From: Heterocephalus glaber
Lineage: Eukaryota; Chordata; Mammalia; Rodentia; Bathyergidae
Assembly: GCF_000247695.1 (NCBI RefSeq)
Contig: NW_004624778.1
Location: forward strand, 15,744,183 to 15,808,182
Direction of reading: 5' to 3'
Length of the DNA stretch: 64,000 nt
Made by a program: the position numbers and the translations under genes. The first letter of the stretch is position 1. The number at the start of each line of letters is the position of its first letter. A model generated the notes under the pieces. It did not search any database, had not been told where the DNA came from, and saw only the letters and a list, made by a program, of their open reading frames with translations. Shown piece after piece: positions 34,937-47,055 of this stretch.

Positions 34937-35925
34937 ATGAAAATAACTCTCAAAATGAGCCTCCTGTCCTCCTCTCTTTTTTAAACTCCTTCTGGATCGT
35001 ATATCAGGTGCTATATGCCAGCTTTGCCCATCAATGAATGGAAACTATAACAATGTATAAGAAGGGAAAGTAGAGTCTGCTGAAGCCCTCTAGAAACTTG
35101 AGTCTGATCCCCACACATATATCTACTATTCCTGCTGTCCAAGTAACCTTTAGGTCAAAATTATAAATATCTACTTGACTTAAAGACAAGAAGTTAGAAT
35201 CATTCATTTTATTTTTACTAAATCATAAAAGAAAACAAGACCACACAATCTAGAGGAGATTTTAAAAGTCAGTACTAAAATTCAGATCCATCTCTTAATA
35301 ACTAGGCCTGATTAGATACAGTTCATTTAAAATATCTTTCATTAAATTAGCAAATAGGGAAAACTGAGTCTAAATTCAAGGCTGTAGACTGCAGGAGCAG
35401 GACCAACATCACACAACAGGGAGGGGAGGCAGACTGGACCAGGTGTGGGGAATTGGCTAAATGTACTAACTGATTCTGTGACAAGAGCTCTTACCCTTAG
35501 GAAATAGGGCTCTAGGCAGGAATGTGCAGACTGATGATCAAATCGAGAAACCACTGACAGGGGAAATAAGAACCAACCCTGGCAATATGGAAGGGAAATT
35601 GAATTGACCCTTTCTTATAAGATATCTCACTGAGCAAAGACTGACTCAGTACTCACCTGCTGAACTACCAGAAGGCTCTTTGTACTTCCTTTTCTATGGA
35701 CAAAAAGGGGCCCAGGCTGTCATTGAGCCAGGCCATGGGAGAAAGAGCTTAAGTGAGGCTGGTTTCTAAGGTTGGAGACAGAAGAGCATATATCCAGGCA
35801 AGGCTTTAGAGGAAGCCACTTCCCTGCTTGTCTTTGTTCCCCCACCAAGAGCTGCCCTGAGCAGCTCTTGTCCTGCCTAATGGAAAGCATTTGAGTTCTA
35901 GACTAAGCAAAATCTTGTCTGTGTT
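34937..35925. other. Unique sequence
   Basis: Nothing recognised. The minus frame at 35342-35554 has no family features. Confidence 0.45.
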
Positions 35926-36050
35926 CTGGCTCTAACACTCAGCACTAGTCCCATATTGTTCAGTTTCCTTCACCACACTCACTCATATCATCATCTAGGA
36001 AATGGTGAAAATAATAAACAGAATGTCTAGAACAGAGTAAGCACTTAAAA
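35926..36050 (+). mobile_element. MIR fragment
   Basis: A MIR 3' half: a cagtttccttcaccacactc block, then atcatctaggaaatggtgaa, then agaacagagtaagcacttaa. Confidence 0.55.
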
Positions 36051-36057
36051 ATTAATA

Positions 36058-36212
36058 TAAGCTGAGAACTCCTATCCTGAAAATGCAAAATGTTATCAAA
36101 TCTAAAATTTTGTAACATTTGTGCAAATATTCCAGAGCTACCTCCCTCCAAAACTCCAAAATCTGAACTATTTCTGCTCCCTATCATTTCAGATAAGGTA
36201 TACTGCACCTGT
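36058..36212. mobile_element. Short Tigger-like DNA transposon remnant
   Basis: Its two ends are decayed inverted copies: ctcctatcctgaaaatgcaa at the left and a tcagataaggtatactgcac block at the right. Inside are the aaaactccaaaatctgaact repeats seen in this Tigger subgroup. Confidence 0.5.
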
Positions 36213-36812
36213 AGCATTTACCCTTTGCTACACTTGGAGGGAGCTCAAAAAACTTTTTAATATTTTCCTCCTCTTTTTATCCAAGTGATTCAACAAGATA
36301 AAATATATCCTTATAAATTTCTACAACTATACCTTTTAATTTAAAATTAAAAATAAACATATGCATGCAACCAGTAATTCAGCTTTTAAGATCCCCACAA
36401 TTCAAAGTTATGAAAAGATGTATATTCATCTCACCATTGCTTATAATTAGAAAAAACTAGAATCACCCTAAACATCAACTAATAGGGACAAAGTTGAATA
36501 AATTATGATATACAGTGAAATATCACAGTCTCTAAAAAAAGAGTGGGTTTCTATCAGCTGACTTGAAAATATAGTCAAGATATATGTATAATACAATTCC
36601 ATTGTGTATAAAAAGGACACATATACGTTTTTATATATCTATAACTATTTGATAGAATACAAAATATTTTTTAACTGTGCTACATGTAAGGAGTGATAAA
36701 TATGTGAAAGGTTGGAAAATATAGAATTTTAGTTTTTCACCTTAGACTTTGGTATTTGAATTGGAACCCTGAGCATTACTTTTATCATTTAAAAATAGTG
36801 GTACTGCATATT
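36213..36812. other. Unique AT-rich sequence
   Basis: Nothing firm. Positions 36360-36720 have the texture of a very old L1 3' part (aatagggacaaagttgaata, gatatacagtgaaatatcac). Confidence 0.35.
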
Positions 36813-36826
36813 TCAATTTTTTCTTT

Positions 36827-36922
36827 CTTTCTTTCTTTTTTTGGGGGGGGTACCAGGAATCGAACTTGGGTCCTTGCACTTGCTCAGCAGGCACCGAAAC
36901 CACTAAGCTAAATTCCCAGCCC
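36827..36922 (-). mobile_element. ID-type SINE
   Basis: The (CTTT)n and G8 tail junction is followed by the antisense body taccaggaatcgaacttggg ... ccactaagctaaattccc. The perfect 14-base repeat tcaattttttcttt at 36813-36826 and 36923-36936 is the target-site duplication. Confidence 0.92.
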
Positions 36923-37033
36923 TCAATTTTTTCTTTAAGTAATTAAAATACTTAATGTATCCAGAAAATATAGTAAAGGAAAAAACATATTCAGTCCCAG
37001 GTCTAATATTTGCCATCTTAAAATTTGCCACCT

Positions 37034-37755
37034 GTGGCGGAGGTGTGGGGAGAAAGGAGCCCTTTTCCATTGTTGATGGAAGTGCAGACTGGTGCAACCA
37101 CTATGGAAATCAGTGTGGAGATACTTCAAAGAACTAGGTCTGGAGGTCCCATTTGACCCAGCTATTCCCCTGCTGGGTATCTTCCCAAAAGAATTAAAAG
37201 AATCATACCACAGAGATATATATCCACCCATGTTTATAGTGGCACAGTTTGTAATAGCTAAAGCTTGGGAACAGCCCAAGTGCCCATCAACTGGAAACCA
37301 GATAAAGATGTGGTTTTTTGATAAAATGGAGTACTACTCAGCCATAAACAATGAGAAACTAGAGTCATTTATAGCTAAATGGATGCAAATTGAGGCCATA
37401 CTCTTAAGTGAAGTAAATAGGAAACACATGTGTAAATACCAAATGGTTTCTCTATTGTGAGATACTGAAAGTATAAATAAGGATTAAAAGGATTAATAAT
37501 GAATAATTGATACTTTGAAATAGGAAAAGGTCCAAAGGGATAGGGGTGGTGGGAAAGGAAAAATTATGAGAAAAGAAAAAACATGGAAAAGAAGTCTATG
37601 TAAATAGGGAAGGGTGGAGGGGGTGAAGGGCGCACAGGTAATGGGGAAAAAAATAAGAACCAAGATGCATCATGTACAGGTACAAGCACCCAATTATAAA
37701 TGTAAACATATTGTATACCTAAAATGTACCAATAAAAGAATTTAAGGAAAAAAAA
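37034..37755 (+). mobile_element. 5'-truncated L1 tail with ORF2 end
   Basis: It begins within the ORF2 zinc-knuckle region and ends in AATAAAAG plus an A-rich tail. The 9-base repeat ttgccacct at 37025-37033 and 37756-37764 marks the target site. The frame 37092-37460 translates to the ORF2 C-terminus ([20 protein letters not shown], then [14 protein letters not shown]). The sequence closely parallels the L1 at 31039-32349, so both come from the same subfamily. Confidence 0.92.
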
Positions 37756-37789
37756 TTGCCACCTAATAAAAAATAGGCATTATATTATT

Positions 37790-37890
37790 GTGAGTTCATG
37801 TGTAGGGAAATTGAGGCTTAGAAAAACACAGTAATTTGTACCATGAACATGGCTAGTAAATGATGTAATTTAAATGTGAATCTATGGCAA
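37790..37890 (-). mobile_element. MIR-like fragment
   Basis: A weak antisense MIR match (agggaaattgaggcttagaa, then a catggctagtaaatgatg block). Confidence 0.4.
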
Positions 37891-37957
37891 TCTGACAAAG
37901 CATTAAGATGTATTCCATTAAGTAGTGATTTTTTTTAAATTGAGTAAATTTATCCTA

Positions 37958-38420
37958 TATGACTCACAGTTGTGGGTTGAATTGTATCCTCCAAAGAGAT
38001 ATGCTTGAATTTTACTCTTCAGTACCTATGAAAGTGATCTTGTTTGTAAATAGGGCCATTGTAGATGTAATCACATCAAGATATGTTCACACTTGGTTAG
38101 GATTAGCTCTAATTATGGCTGAGGAGAAAGAGGCAGACATAGTAAGAGGGAAGAAAGGTATGTGAAGATAGAATCAGGAGTTGGTTGCAGCTGCAAGACA
38201 AGTAATTCCATGGATTGCCAGCAAGTATCAGAAACTAAATGGCATAAGAAAGAATATTCCTAGAGCTTTCAGAGAGAACATGGCCCTGCAAATCCCTGGA
38301 TTTTGTATTTCCTACCTCCAGCGCAATGAGATAATAAATTTCGTTGTTTTAAGACATCCCAGTTTGCGGTACTTTACATAGCAGCCCTGGAAAACCAATA
38401 AACTTATTTAACAAGTTTAT
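37958..38420 (+). mobile_element. MLT1-like LTR (ERVL-MaLR), sense
   Basis: It opens tgtgggttgaattgtatcct, has an agggccattgtagatgtaat block, cattaaagag-type middle sequence, and ends with a gagataataaatttcgttgt polyadenylation region and ggtactttacatagcagccc. Its last 170 bases are present again, inverted, at 39412-39581. Confidence 0.7.
38251..38420. repeat. Inverted duplication, left arm
   Basis: The reverse complement of this segment aligns without gaps to 39412-39581, with 7 mismatches in 170 bases. Homology stops abruptly at both ends. Confidence 0.93.
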
Positions 38421-38439
38421 CATTTCTTTGTGGTGAGAA

Positions 38440-38760
38440 TATTTAAAATATGCTCTTCACAAGTTTTAAATATGCAATAAGATCAAATATGCAATATTAT
38501 TATTAATTGTAGTTACTATGCTTGCATTAGATTAGATCTTCATGTTCCAGACCTACTTTGTGCCCTTTGACCAACATCTCACTTTCCCTCTCCCTTTCCC
38601 CTGCTACTAGCCAGCCTCTGTAATCACCATTCTACTCTTTACCTCTGTGAGTCTGACTTTTTAGATTGCACATGTAAGTGAGATCGTGTGATATTTGTCT
38701 TTTTGTGCTTGGTGCATTTCACTTAGCATCAGGGTTATCCATGTTGTTTTAAATGACAGA
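38440..38760 (-). mobile_element. Old L1 3' UTR fragment (antisense)
   Basis: The plus strand carries tctgtaatcaccattctact, then gattgcacatgtaagtgaga and tttcacttagcatcagggtt, the complement of an old L1 tail. It sits in the loop between the two inverted arms. Confidence 0.6.
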
Positions 38761-39411
38761 AAAATCAAGGCTTTGAATTTACTCTTAGGCTTTTCTTCAG
38801 CTTCATCAGAGCCTTTGATATGTCATAGTCATTTTTATTTAATTCACACTACTAATTTTCATTATGATGATATATACTACTTTGTCCCTGAGAGGAAAGC
38901 TTTCCTATGTGCTTAAGCCTCATTCATTATTTGCATTATAAATAATTCTCTTTTTCTTAAAAAAATCTGGCTATGTTCGCTGAGCTTTGACCTTCTACCA
39001 AATTTTATCTATCATTTTATGTTTGGAGCAGAGAAGTTGCATGAAAATAACTTTACCTGGCCATCTTAGGCACAATACATGTTTAAAAAATTGATTCTTT
39101 ATTAGCAAGGGAGTCATTTGTGATGCTGAAGATGACCTTAGCACCTAGTGTGTACTTGGTTTATTATCAACTTGATGATACTGCATTATAGTCATCTTCT
39201 AACTGCTTCACACGTATTAACTCATGCCTCTTTCATAAAAATTCACATGAGTAAGCTCTATTATTAGAACCATTTTACAAATGAAGAAGCTGAAACATAG
39301 AGATGTTAAAACTTTCCGTAAGTCTTGCAGTTAGTAGGAGAAGCAGGGACTGCACAAAGGAGATTTGGTTCAAGAATGCACATTTCCAACTACTTTGATA
39401 AATTGTTCAAC
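38761..39411. other. Unique sequence with MIR-like scrap
   Basis: Positions 39225-39375 resemble an antisense MIR (attttacaaatgaagaagct). No gene. Confidence 0.4.
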
Positions 39412-39581
39412 ATAAATTTGTTGAATAAGTTTATTGGTTTTCCAGGGCTGCTATATAAAGTACCACAAACTGGGATGGCTTAAAACAACGAAATTTATTA
39501 TCTCATTGCTCTGGAGGCAGGAAATACAAAATCCAGGGATTTGCAGGGCCATGTTCTCTCTGAAAGCTCTAGGAATATTCT
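39412..39581. repeat. Inverted duplication, right arm
   Basis: This is an antisense copy of the LTR 3' end at 38251-38420. It stops exactly where L1 sequence begins at 39582. Confidence 0.93.
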
Positions 39582-40297
39582 AACATTAAGATTCTATCTG
39601 ACACTAGAAAAAATTGCCATCATCAAGCAGTCAACAAATAACAAATATTGGTGAGGCTACAGTGAAAACGGAACCAACTTACATTGTTGGTGGGAATGGA
39701 AACTAGTACAGCCATTGTGGAAATCAGTATAGAGATTTCTGAAAGAACTGAAATTAGAAATTCCATATGATCCAGCTATCTTCCTTCTAGATACCTCCCC
39801 CAAAGAGCTAAATACATCATGCTACAGCGATACATGCATACCAGTTTATCGCAGCACAACTCTTTATAGCCAAATCCTGAAAGCAGCCTCTATACCCATC
39901 AACAAATGATTGGATAAAGAAAATGTGGTATCTACACATAATGAAATACTATTTGGTTGTGAAGAAGGACAAATTTGAGACATTTGTAGGAAAATGGATG
40001 CACCTGGAAAATATAATGTTGAGTGAAATCAATCAGATCCATAAGCTTAAATACTGTATAGTATCTCTCATTTGAGTAAGGCAAAGTACAAACAAACAGC
40101 ACAATAAAGGATCAATAAAAGGAGACAAGGGGGTAGATCTCTTGCAATTGGGAAGGATTCCAGGAGACTGAAGGTGAGAGGAGTGAGGGAGGGGAAGAGG
40201 AAATAAGTAGAATAAAGATATGCCATGTACAGGAACCTAATAACCTCTATGAATATAAGCATTATATGTCATAAATTGAGCTAAAATTTAAGAATGA
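39582..40297 (+). mobile_element. Older 5'-truncated L1 tail
   Basis: It starts at ttaagattctatctgacact and includes the decayed ORF2 C-terminus (tgttggtgggaatggaaact near 39690, gatccagctatcttccttct near 39769, and a catgtacaggaacc block in the 3' UTR near 40224). It is more diverged than the copies at 31.0 and 37.0 kb, and all frames are broken. No clear target-site duplication was found. Confidence 0.8.
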
Positions 40298-41684
40298 AAA
40301 TGGGGAAAGGAAATTTAGAAGAGGAGGAAGGGAAGTGAGAAGGAAGGGGAAGGGAATTTTAAGGAGAAAAGGTCATATTATGCACATATACGCACTACCC
40401 AAGATGACTGTAAACTGCATGTACTGCAAACATGTACTAATTTTAAAAGACCAGGAAAATTCACTAACCAAACTTTCTAAACACCCAGACCTATAATTCA
40501 GGACAAATTCAGCAAGAGAAATATATCTTTGGAAAACCAGGAATAATTTTGCAAGTGATGTACTAAGAATGGTTAGATTATTATTAAGCATTCTGCACAT
40601 GAAGATAACTAAAAGGTTTCACTTAAAAGGAAACAGCATTTTAAACTTACTTTACTCTTTGAAATTTAGTGTTAAAAAAACCAAGAATTTTATGTTTTCA
40701 GTATCTAAGAGAAAGGCAGCTTACCTCTTTAGAGATATTAACTATGCTTGGAAAACTCTTTGGAACAAGTGATGACTCACTATGTGTAGTGCTTAGCCAG
40801 GTCTGAAGAGACTGCAGACCATCCACTATTATCACTAACTAATGGAGGCCAAGCTCTTCCTACCTTCACATCATCAGATCTTGAGCACTGTGTGTCCTGC
40901 CATCAGTCACAGTCAGATGCAGACAGAGTAAAATGAACATCACCTGCTCTGCCTGACATCTTCATCCATCACTGCCTTGGGGAACTCCACAGACCCTGAG
41001 GAAGAACTATAAGTGGTATGGAAAATGAACCCAGAGTTAGAACTTAGGAGATGTGTGTGCTTGTCCCAACTATGTTATAAAAATAATGGAATTTTAGAAT
41101 GTTAGCGTTAAAGGGAGCTCATAGATCATCCTGTCCAGTGCCATCATTTTAAAGATGAGATTCAGAGTGAGAAAGTGACTTGACCAATGCCATTTTCAAG
41201 CCATCATCAATTATTTATTGAGAAAAAGATGGATCAAGGTGAAAGGTGTACTCACATACATATCCTGTACTCAGAAACTTGGACACATCACAGATCAGTG
41301 ACACTGTGTCATAGCCAATTAATAATGTCTACCAGTGTTGTTAATTTTTAGTACATGAAATGGAGATCCTCTAAGCCCTGTGTGCCCTTATGTTTATTCT
41401 GGGAACAGAACAACATGGAAGCATATCATGCTTTTCTCTGTTTTTGCCTTTGATCATTCCATCGATCAGTTGATCACTTTCTTCTTTCTCCTTCTGTTTT
41501 ATTATTTCCATGAAGAGTTTGTCATCATCCTCTCCTCAGATCATTGGAAACATTAAATCCAAATGTTGATATTATCTTGTCCTATAAGATGTTATGCAAA
41601 TGCAGGGGTAATTGGAGATTTGTTAACCGTAGTTTGATAGACTGTTGCTTTTTCTATTCAGTCATTGTACCAAAATTGTGTATG

Positions 41685-41686
<2 letters not shown>
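40298..41686. other. Purine-rich start, then unique sequence
   Basis: Positions 40298-40365 are polypurine and may still be L1 3' UTR. Positions 41090-41200 resemble an ancient interspersed repeat (a gggagctcatagatcatcct motif). No gene. Confidence 0.4.
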
Positions 41687-41726
<40 letters not shown>

Positions 41727-41732
41727 TGTGTA
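41687..41732. repeat. (TG)n microsatellite
   Basis: About 22 TG units with one tatg interruption. Confidence 0.95.
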
Positions 41733-44218
41733 CAAAGGTAGACAAAAGTCCAGGCAGGTAGAGCAGGGGAATATACAGGAAGCACCCAAGGCAGAGATAA
41801 AAACAATTTGGAAAACCACATAACAAGGAAATAATGGAAAGGGAACAGGATTGGAAGACAAAATTTCAATTTTATAATCTAAACAAAAGCCAATAATGAC
41901 CAAAGCTCTATAACAGAGAAGAAACATACAAGCAAACAAAACCCCCACAGGATATAGATGTGGGTATCTTAAGCCAAGTACATTTAACCTCTTTGTGCAT
42001 GATTCAGAGACTCCTCACTCGCATCTTTCCTCTATCTCAATAGAATAGTGTTGTGGTCTTTGGAAGCATTTGCTGATGCAAACCCTTATGGATGCTAAGT
42101 ATACCTATCATCTGACACTAGTAGAACCAAGCTCCCAGTCAGCCTTGGGTACTGTGCAGCCTCACCACAGGTTTGTAGTTCTCATATTGGGAACACAATC
42201 TTGGTGTTTGACTCTGTAGCCTTAAAACCACAGACTAAGTATTCATGGAGTGTTGATTTTGTTTAAATATTTAGAGAAGGGGGTATTAAATTGCATAGTA
42301 ACTTAAACTGTTTGCATATCAAATAGACAAATTCTAGAGTAGAATACAAAGCATATTTACTTTTAAGGAGAACAGCTAAGAGAAATCTTCCTAAGCAGGT
42401 GGCTTGGGTAATCCATGGTCCCTGGGGCTAGGACTTTGTTGCTTGCACCATGGGAATCCTTCTGCAAAGATGGAGAAAAACTGTTCTGGGAAATCCTGGA
42501 ATAGAATGTGATGCAACCTTACAGACTCACCATTGTCTCCTTATAAATGTCTTGATGTGTGACCTGAGTTACAGTGAAAATGACTGGGACCAAAAGAAAG
42601 TACAGCCAAGGCTAGGCTCTGATCCTTAGGATTCTGCCCCACAGGGCAAAGTAATCTGTGCACATAGAGCTAATCTTGAGGATCCTCTGTCACCTCTTCC
42701 CGCATCCTGCCATCTTACCTGCATCTCCATTCACAATGCAACTTCAATTTATTCTTTTGAGTTTTGACTATTACTGTATTTGAGCAGACACACAATATAA
42801 TCCTTCTGAGAAAAGGGCAAAAGTAATGAACTTAAACAGTATGCATCACTAACTGAACACCAGAGTTGTCTACTCAAATGAAGTTCACCCAGAGCTCTGT
42901 CTGTTGCTTTTGTGCACTGATTACAACTCTTTACAGTGAATGACCACAATACACATACTATAAACTTAAAAATAGAAGCTACTGGAAAACACTGTGGTTC
43001 AAATGTTGATAAATATAACATTAATTTAATGAACACTATTTGACCGATTAACACTGTGTACAGAATATAGTGTTTAGTAATAAAACAGTCTCTTCTTATA
43101 CAACTTTCCATTTTTGTGGGCTAATCAGTGAATGATGTTCATGCAGTTCATAATTTCACAGCAGAAACAAGTGCAAAGTTCCCACAGGAAAAGGCACATA
43201 ACACGGTGCTATAGATCAGTCCCCAAGGAAGACCTCTGAGATGGATCATTATATGCAAAATATTTATCAGAAATTCTCTTGGGATCAACACTTATAGGGA
43301 AGTAAAAGATGTAAGATTGAATAGAGGGAGAGGCTAGACTGTGAGTGGTCAGAACTCAACCCTCACGTGCTGCTCCATGTCTGGAGGACTCTGCAACCCT
43401 TCAAAATTGTCCCACGCTGGAGGCAAGGGTTCTGAGTCTTAATCCTTTCACCTCATCAGGCAGCAGGTACTGGATAAAAGTTTCCTTCTGCAATAGAGTA
43501 TACTGTAGATTGGAGGAGAGAGGACTTCCTGGGGCTAAAGTAAAATAAGACCTTGTAAGTAGAGAGAGAAAGCCACCAACTTCCAGCAGCTAGAGCGATG
43601 GGGATCTCAAACCTGAAAGGGGATCAGTGATGTGCACTGCAGAATTCACTACACCCTGTGTCTGCTGGCCGCTCTCCAGACATTTCTTACTTTGCCCCAT
43701 CTCACACAAAATGGTGAGAATTATAGGACCCCCCCCCATAATATGCTGTGGAAACAGGCTGCCTTAGAGAGTACAGCGGTTTCCATAGAACCATCTATGA
43801 TCTTGAATGGCTGATGTGTAGAGTAAATCCAGAAACAAACACAGGAAAAGTCTTTTTGCAGAACACTAAATAAGCTTATCTTCCAAAATCACTAATGCCT
43901 TTGACACCCTTCCTATTCCCCTTAAACCAAATTATTTCCATTTCAGAGCACCATAATTTACACTTAATGATTGTGACATTTGGGTGAGAAAAGTATTTTC
44001 TCTCTTTATGTATGTACTCACCTGTGTAATATAATGGCCAGAAAATTGATCCTGATAGAATTCATAATATTATTCTTAAGGACTAAAAATTTTCCAACCA
44101 GTCTGTCTTTCTTGGCTTTTAGAGGAAGCTCTTTCATCAATTCTTTTCCAGAAAAAAGAAAGTAAAAACTCTAAAATGCCTAAAAAATGTTTTCCTTATG
44201 TAAAAGTCTAGTGTTTTG

Positions 44219-44219
<1 letters not shown>
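41733..44219. other. Unique sequence
   Basis: No recognisable gene. The 120-codon minus frame at 42749-43111 is one of the longest outside repeats but shows no domain or codon pattern. A C9 homopolymer lies at about 43729-43737. Confidence 0.4.

Positions 44220-44220
<1 letters not shown>

Positions 44221-44256
<36 letters not shown>
44221..44256. repeat. (AT)n microsatellite
   Basis: Eighteen perfect AT dinucleotides. Self-complementary and able to extrude a cruciform. Confidence 0.97.
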
Positions 44257-44260
<4 letters not shown>

Positions 44261-45887
44261 AAGCTTAAAATTTACAAAACATGAAAGGTCACTTAGATAC
44301 ATGCTTGAGTGTAATTCCTGTAATGGGCGTTCAAAGCGGGTATTCATGTGACTCTTTCATTTTACCTACCCTCACCCCAACTTCAGGATGAGCCCTTTCC
44401 CTTTTCCTTATCCATTTCAGAGGGCTGGGCCAGGAAAAGGGGAGATTAAAGTGGAGACATGTGACAAAGAAAAATAAACAAGGTACTGAGATGAAGGGAA
44501 AATAAATGATAATGTCCTCTGAATAAGGGGAAGAGAAAATTAACTTACGTACAGCTGAAATCCAAAAAGGATAAAGGAAGGCAGTTGGGGGGAGAAAAAT
44601 GAAAAAGCCTTATAACAACACCACAAAGGAAGGAGAGTTGCTGTCTTTGTTTGGTTTGATATTATTCACGCCAATGGGCAGATTCAGAAAATAATCATTT
44701 TTAGAAAGCAATAGGGAAGTACATATTTTAGAGGAAAAGCACAGAAAAAATTTGAGTTATTAAAAGTATATTATTACATGAGATTTTTTATTAACCTTCT
44801 AGTTTTCTTAATTTTTCCCTCTTGGAATTATCAGCTTTAAAAAATTACTTTTAAAATGAAAAGTCACCTTTATGAGTTGAAAACCTATTATGCTTCATTT
44901 TTTAAAAATCTGAAAGAGAAATAATGAACGGTGTTGCTGGTATCTCCTTACTTCTTGTTCTTTGAGGTTCAAGCGGAGACCAACTCTTCAAGAACCTGCA
45001 TCAGGTAGCAGTTGCTGTGGGGGAGAAATAAAATCGATAACTAAAACCAAAATTTTAGTAGTCTGTGGTGCTGAGTTTCTGGTTTGTTGGTGTAGTTAAG
45101 TTTGGTCTGTTTCTCGGATTTTTCTTTTCTGCATAGTTATGGGTTGGGGTTGACTACACGAGACATTTTGCTGAAGAAGTGGAAGGTAGAAGTGAAGCTC
45201 GGATCTTTCTGTGCACTGATGCACCCTGAGAGCCAAGCCCCTGCTAACAACACACCCACGTTGTGCTGATCCCCTGGTAAGCATCTGCTGGATGCAGATC
45301 CTCCAGCTCCCTTTCATCTCTTCCTCCAGATTTTCTGGTCTTTGACCAGATGCATGTTCTGTACCCCTCCTCCCACCCCAAACTAGAGGCTCCAGGAAGT
45401 AAACAACTGCTGCAAGCTCCAGTTGGTCCTGAGATCTCAGTTTCCCAAGTTCCAGTTTATTTTTGCTTTGCCCACTTTGTGTTCATCTTCTCCTCGCAAG
45501 TGCCTGCCTTGGGGATATCAGGCTCCAACACCATGTGCAGAAACAAAAGCCGCACTCAGGTTGTATTAGCTACTTTCATAATCCTATATGGTAATCCTAT
45601 AGGTCACTCGATTTTTGTTTTTCCACTTTGGGCAGAGTGTCCTGAAGACGACTGTTGACATTTATTGTCACCTGCAGTCTCTCATCTTTGCATACTCTTC
45701 TCAGAAGCAATTCCTCTCATGGATAGCCAGATAAAATAATAGCAGATTGAAACATTTCTACTGATTTATAGGAAGCTAGAAAGCAGAGAAAGCACGGAAG
45801 CTTCATTCTTTCTCTTCTGAAAATGTCAACGTTCCCTGGAGGTATAGATCCATTCTATTCTTTTATTGGTGTTTGAACTATACTGAG
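44257..45887. other. Unique sequence, GC-richer at 44930-45660
   Basis: Positions 45296-45323 end in a splice-acceptor-like pyrimidine run (ctccctttcatctcttcctc then cag). No flanking exon structure supports a gene. The 102-codon frame at 45350-45658 is unrecognised. Confidence 0.35.
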
Positions 45888-45902
45888 ATAATAATAGTTT
45901 GA

Positions 45903-45997
45903 GGGCTGGGGATTTAGCTCAGTGGTTCTGCTGCCTGCCTCGCAAGCACAAGGTCCAGAGTTTGATCCCCGGTAGCAAAATAATAATAATAATAATA
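45903..45997 (+). mobile_element. Young ID-type SINE with (TAA)n tail
   Basis: A box ggggatttagctcagtggtt, B box gagtttgatcccc, with cgcaagcacaagg retaining a CpG. The tail is a (TAA)n microsatellite. The repeat ataataatagtttga at 45888-45902 and 45998-46012 is the probable duplication, although it merges with the tail. Confidence 0.9.
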
Positions 45998-46012
45998 ATA
46001 ATAATAGTTTGA

Positions 46013-46910
46013 TATTTAAGGCAGTTTAACATGAAAATCATTCTGTTGAGTAGTTTCTCTGTGTTGGTTAACACCTTATAGACATCTTTATTAATTTTTA
46101 AAATAGCACTTATCATTTGCCTAGCATTTGTAAAGTTGAATGGGTGAATGGGAATATGTACAGATGTAAATCCCAAGAATGAGGTGGTGGTCATAGTAGG
46201 AATGAGAAGTTTTTATTTTCTCTTTTTGCCTGTTTATCTCTCCATCAGTCGATCTCTCAATGTCTTCTGTCTTCCTATCGCTTTCTCCCAGTTTTTCTCA
46301 CGGTTCCTCCATTCCTCTCTCTTTCTTTCTCTCATCTCTAATTTTACTTTGCTTTTTAGTTAAGAGAGACTGAGATCTGTATGTTATTCTATTAAAGTAT
46401 AAAAACCAATAGTATATCTTTATGATTTACCGTTGTAGAAATAAACATTGGATCATAATACATTCCAGCTATGGAGGAACCTTAATAGTCTACTAAGCTG
46501 AGTCAAGTTTACTGGATCTGCTTCAAGCATTTTTTATCAAGGGGTATAATAATTCAGTTGGTCTTTAGACCTCCCAGGTTGCTCCCATTGTGTGAAGTAA
46601 TCCATTCTGTATGAAGCATATCTGATAAGTTTCCTCACTGAGCTCAAAGCTAAAACTTTCATCTATTAATCCTATTTTTTCCCATTCAAAGGCTATTCAG
46701 ACAAAACTTGATTTTTAGTTATATAGTACAAGTTAAGAATTAATTTTTCATCAATATCATCAGATGGAAACCACTATATACAAGTATGTTCTGTTATTAT
46801 CGTTTCATAGTTCAAAAATCAAATACTTGAATTCAGCTATTAGGTCAATGGGTTGAATAATTTATTCAGAAGTGACCTAAGATTTTCTCTATAATTAAAT
46901 TCTTTTATAT
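46013..46910. other. Unique sequence
   Basis: Nothing recognised. A pyrimidine-rich stretch lies at 46220-46345. Confidence 0.45.
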
Positions 46911-47055
46911 TTTTATTTTTTATATAGGGTCTTGCTCTATAGATCATCATGACATTGAACTCAGTATGTAGCCCAGTCTGGCCTTGAAGTTATGGTGATC
47001 TTCCTGCCTTATCCTCCAGAGTGCTGAGATTACAGGCATGTGATACCATACTCAA
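46911..47055 (-). mobile_element. B1-like SINE
   Basis: The antisense 7SL-like monomer is visible: tatagggtcttgctctatag, then tagcccagtctggccttgaa, a ttcctgccttatcctccaga block and gattacaggcatgtgatacc. Confidence 0.75.

Noticed and set aside
37092..37460. 122-codon frame as a possible gene
   Set aside because: This is the L1 ORF2 C-terminus of a truncated insertion lacking the rest of the element.
41687..41732. Overlapping frames with long Cys-Val or Thr-His runs
   Set aside because: These are translations of the (TG)n microsatellite.
42749..43111. 120-codon minus frame outside repeats
   Set aside because: No start context, domain, repeat of codon pattern or flanking splice signals. A frame this long is expected by chance in 64 kb.
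45296..45323. Splice-acceptor-like pyrimidine run as an exon boundary
   Set aside because: There is no conserved open frame or donor site downstream. Isolated acceptor-like runs are common.
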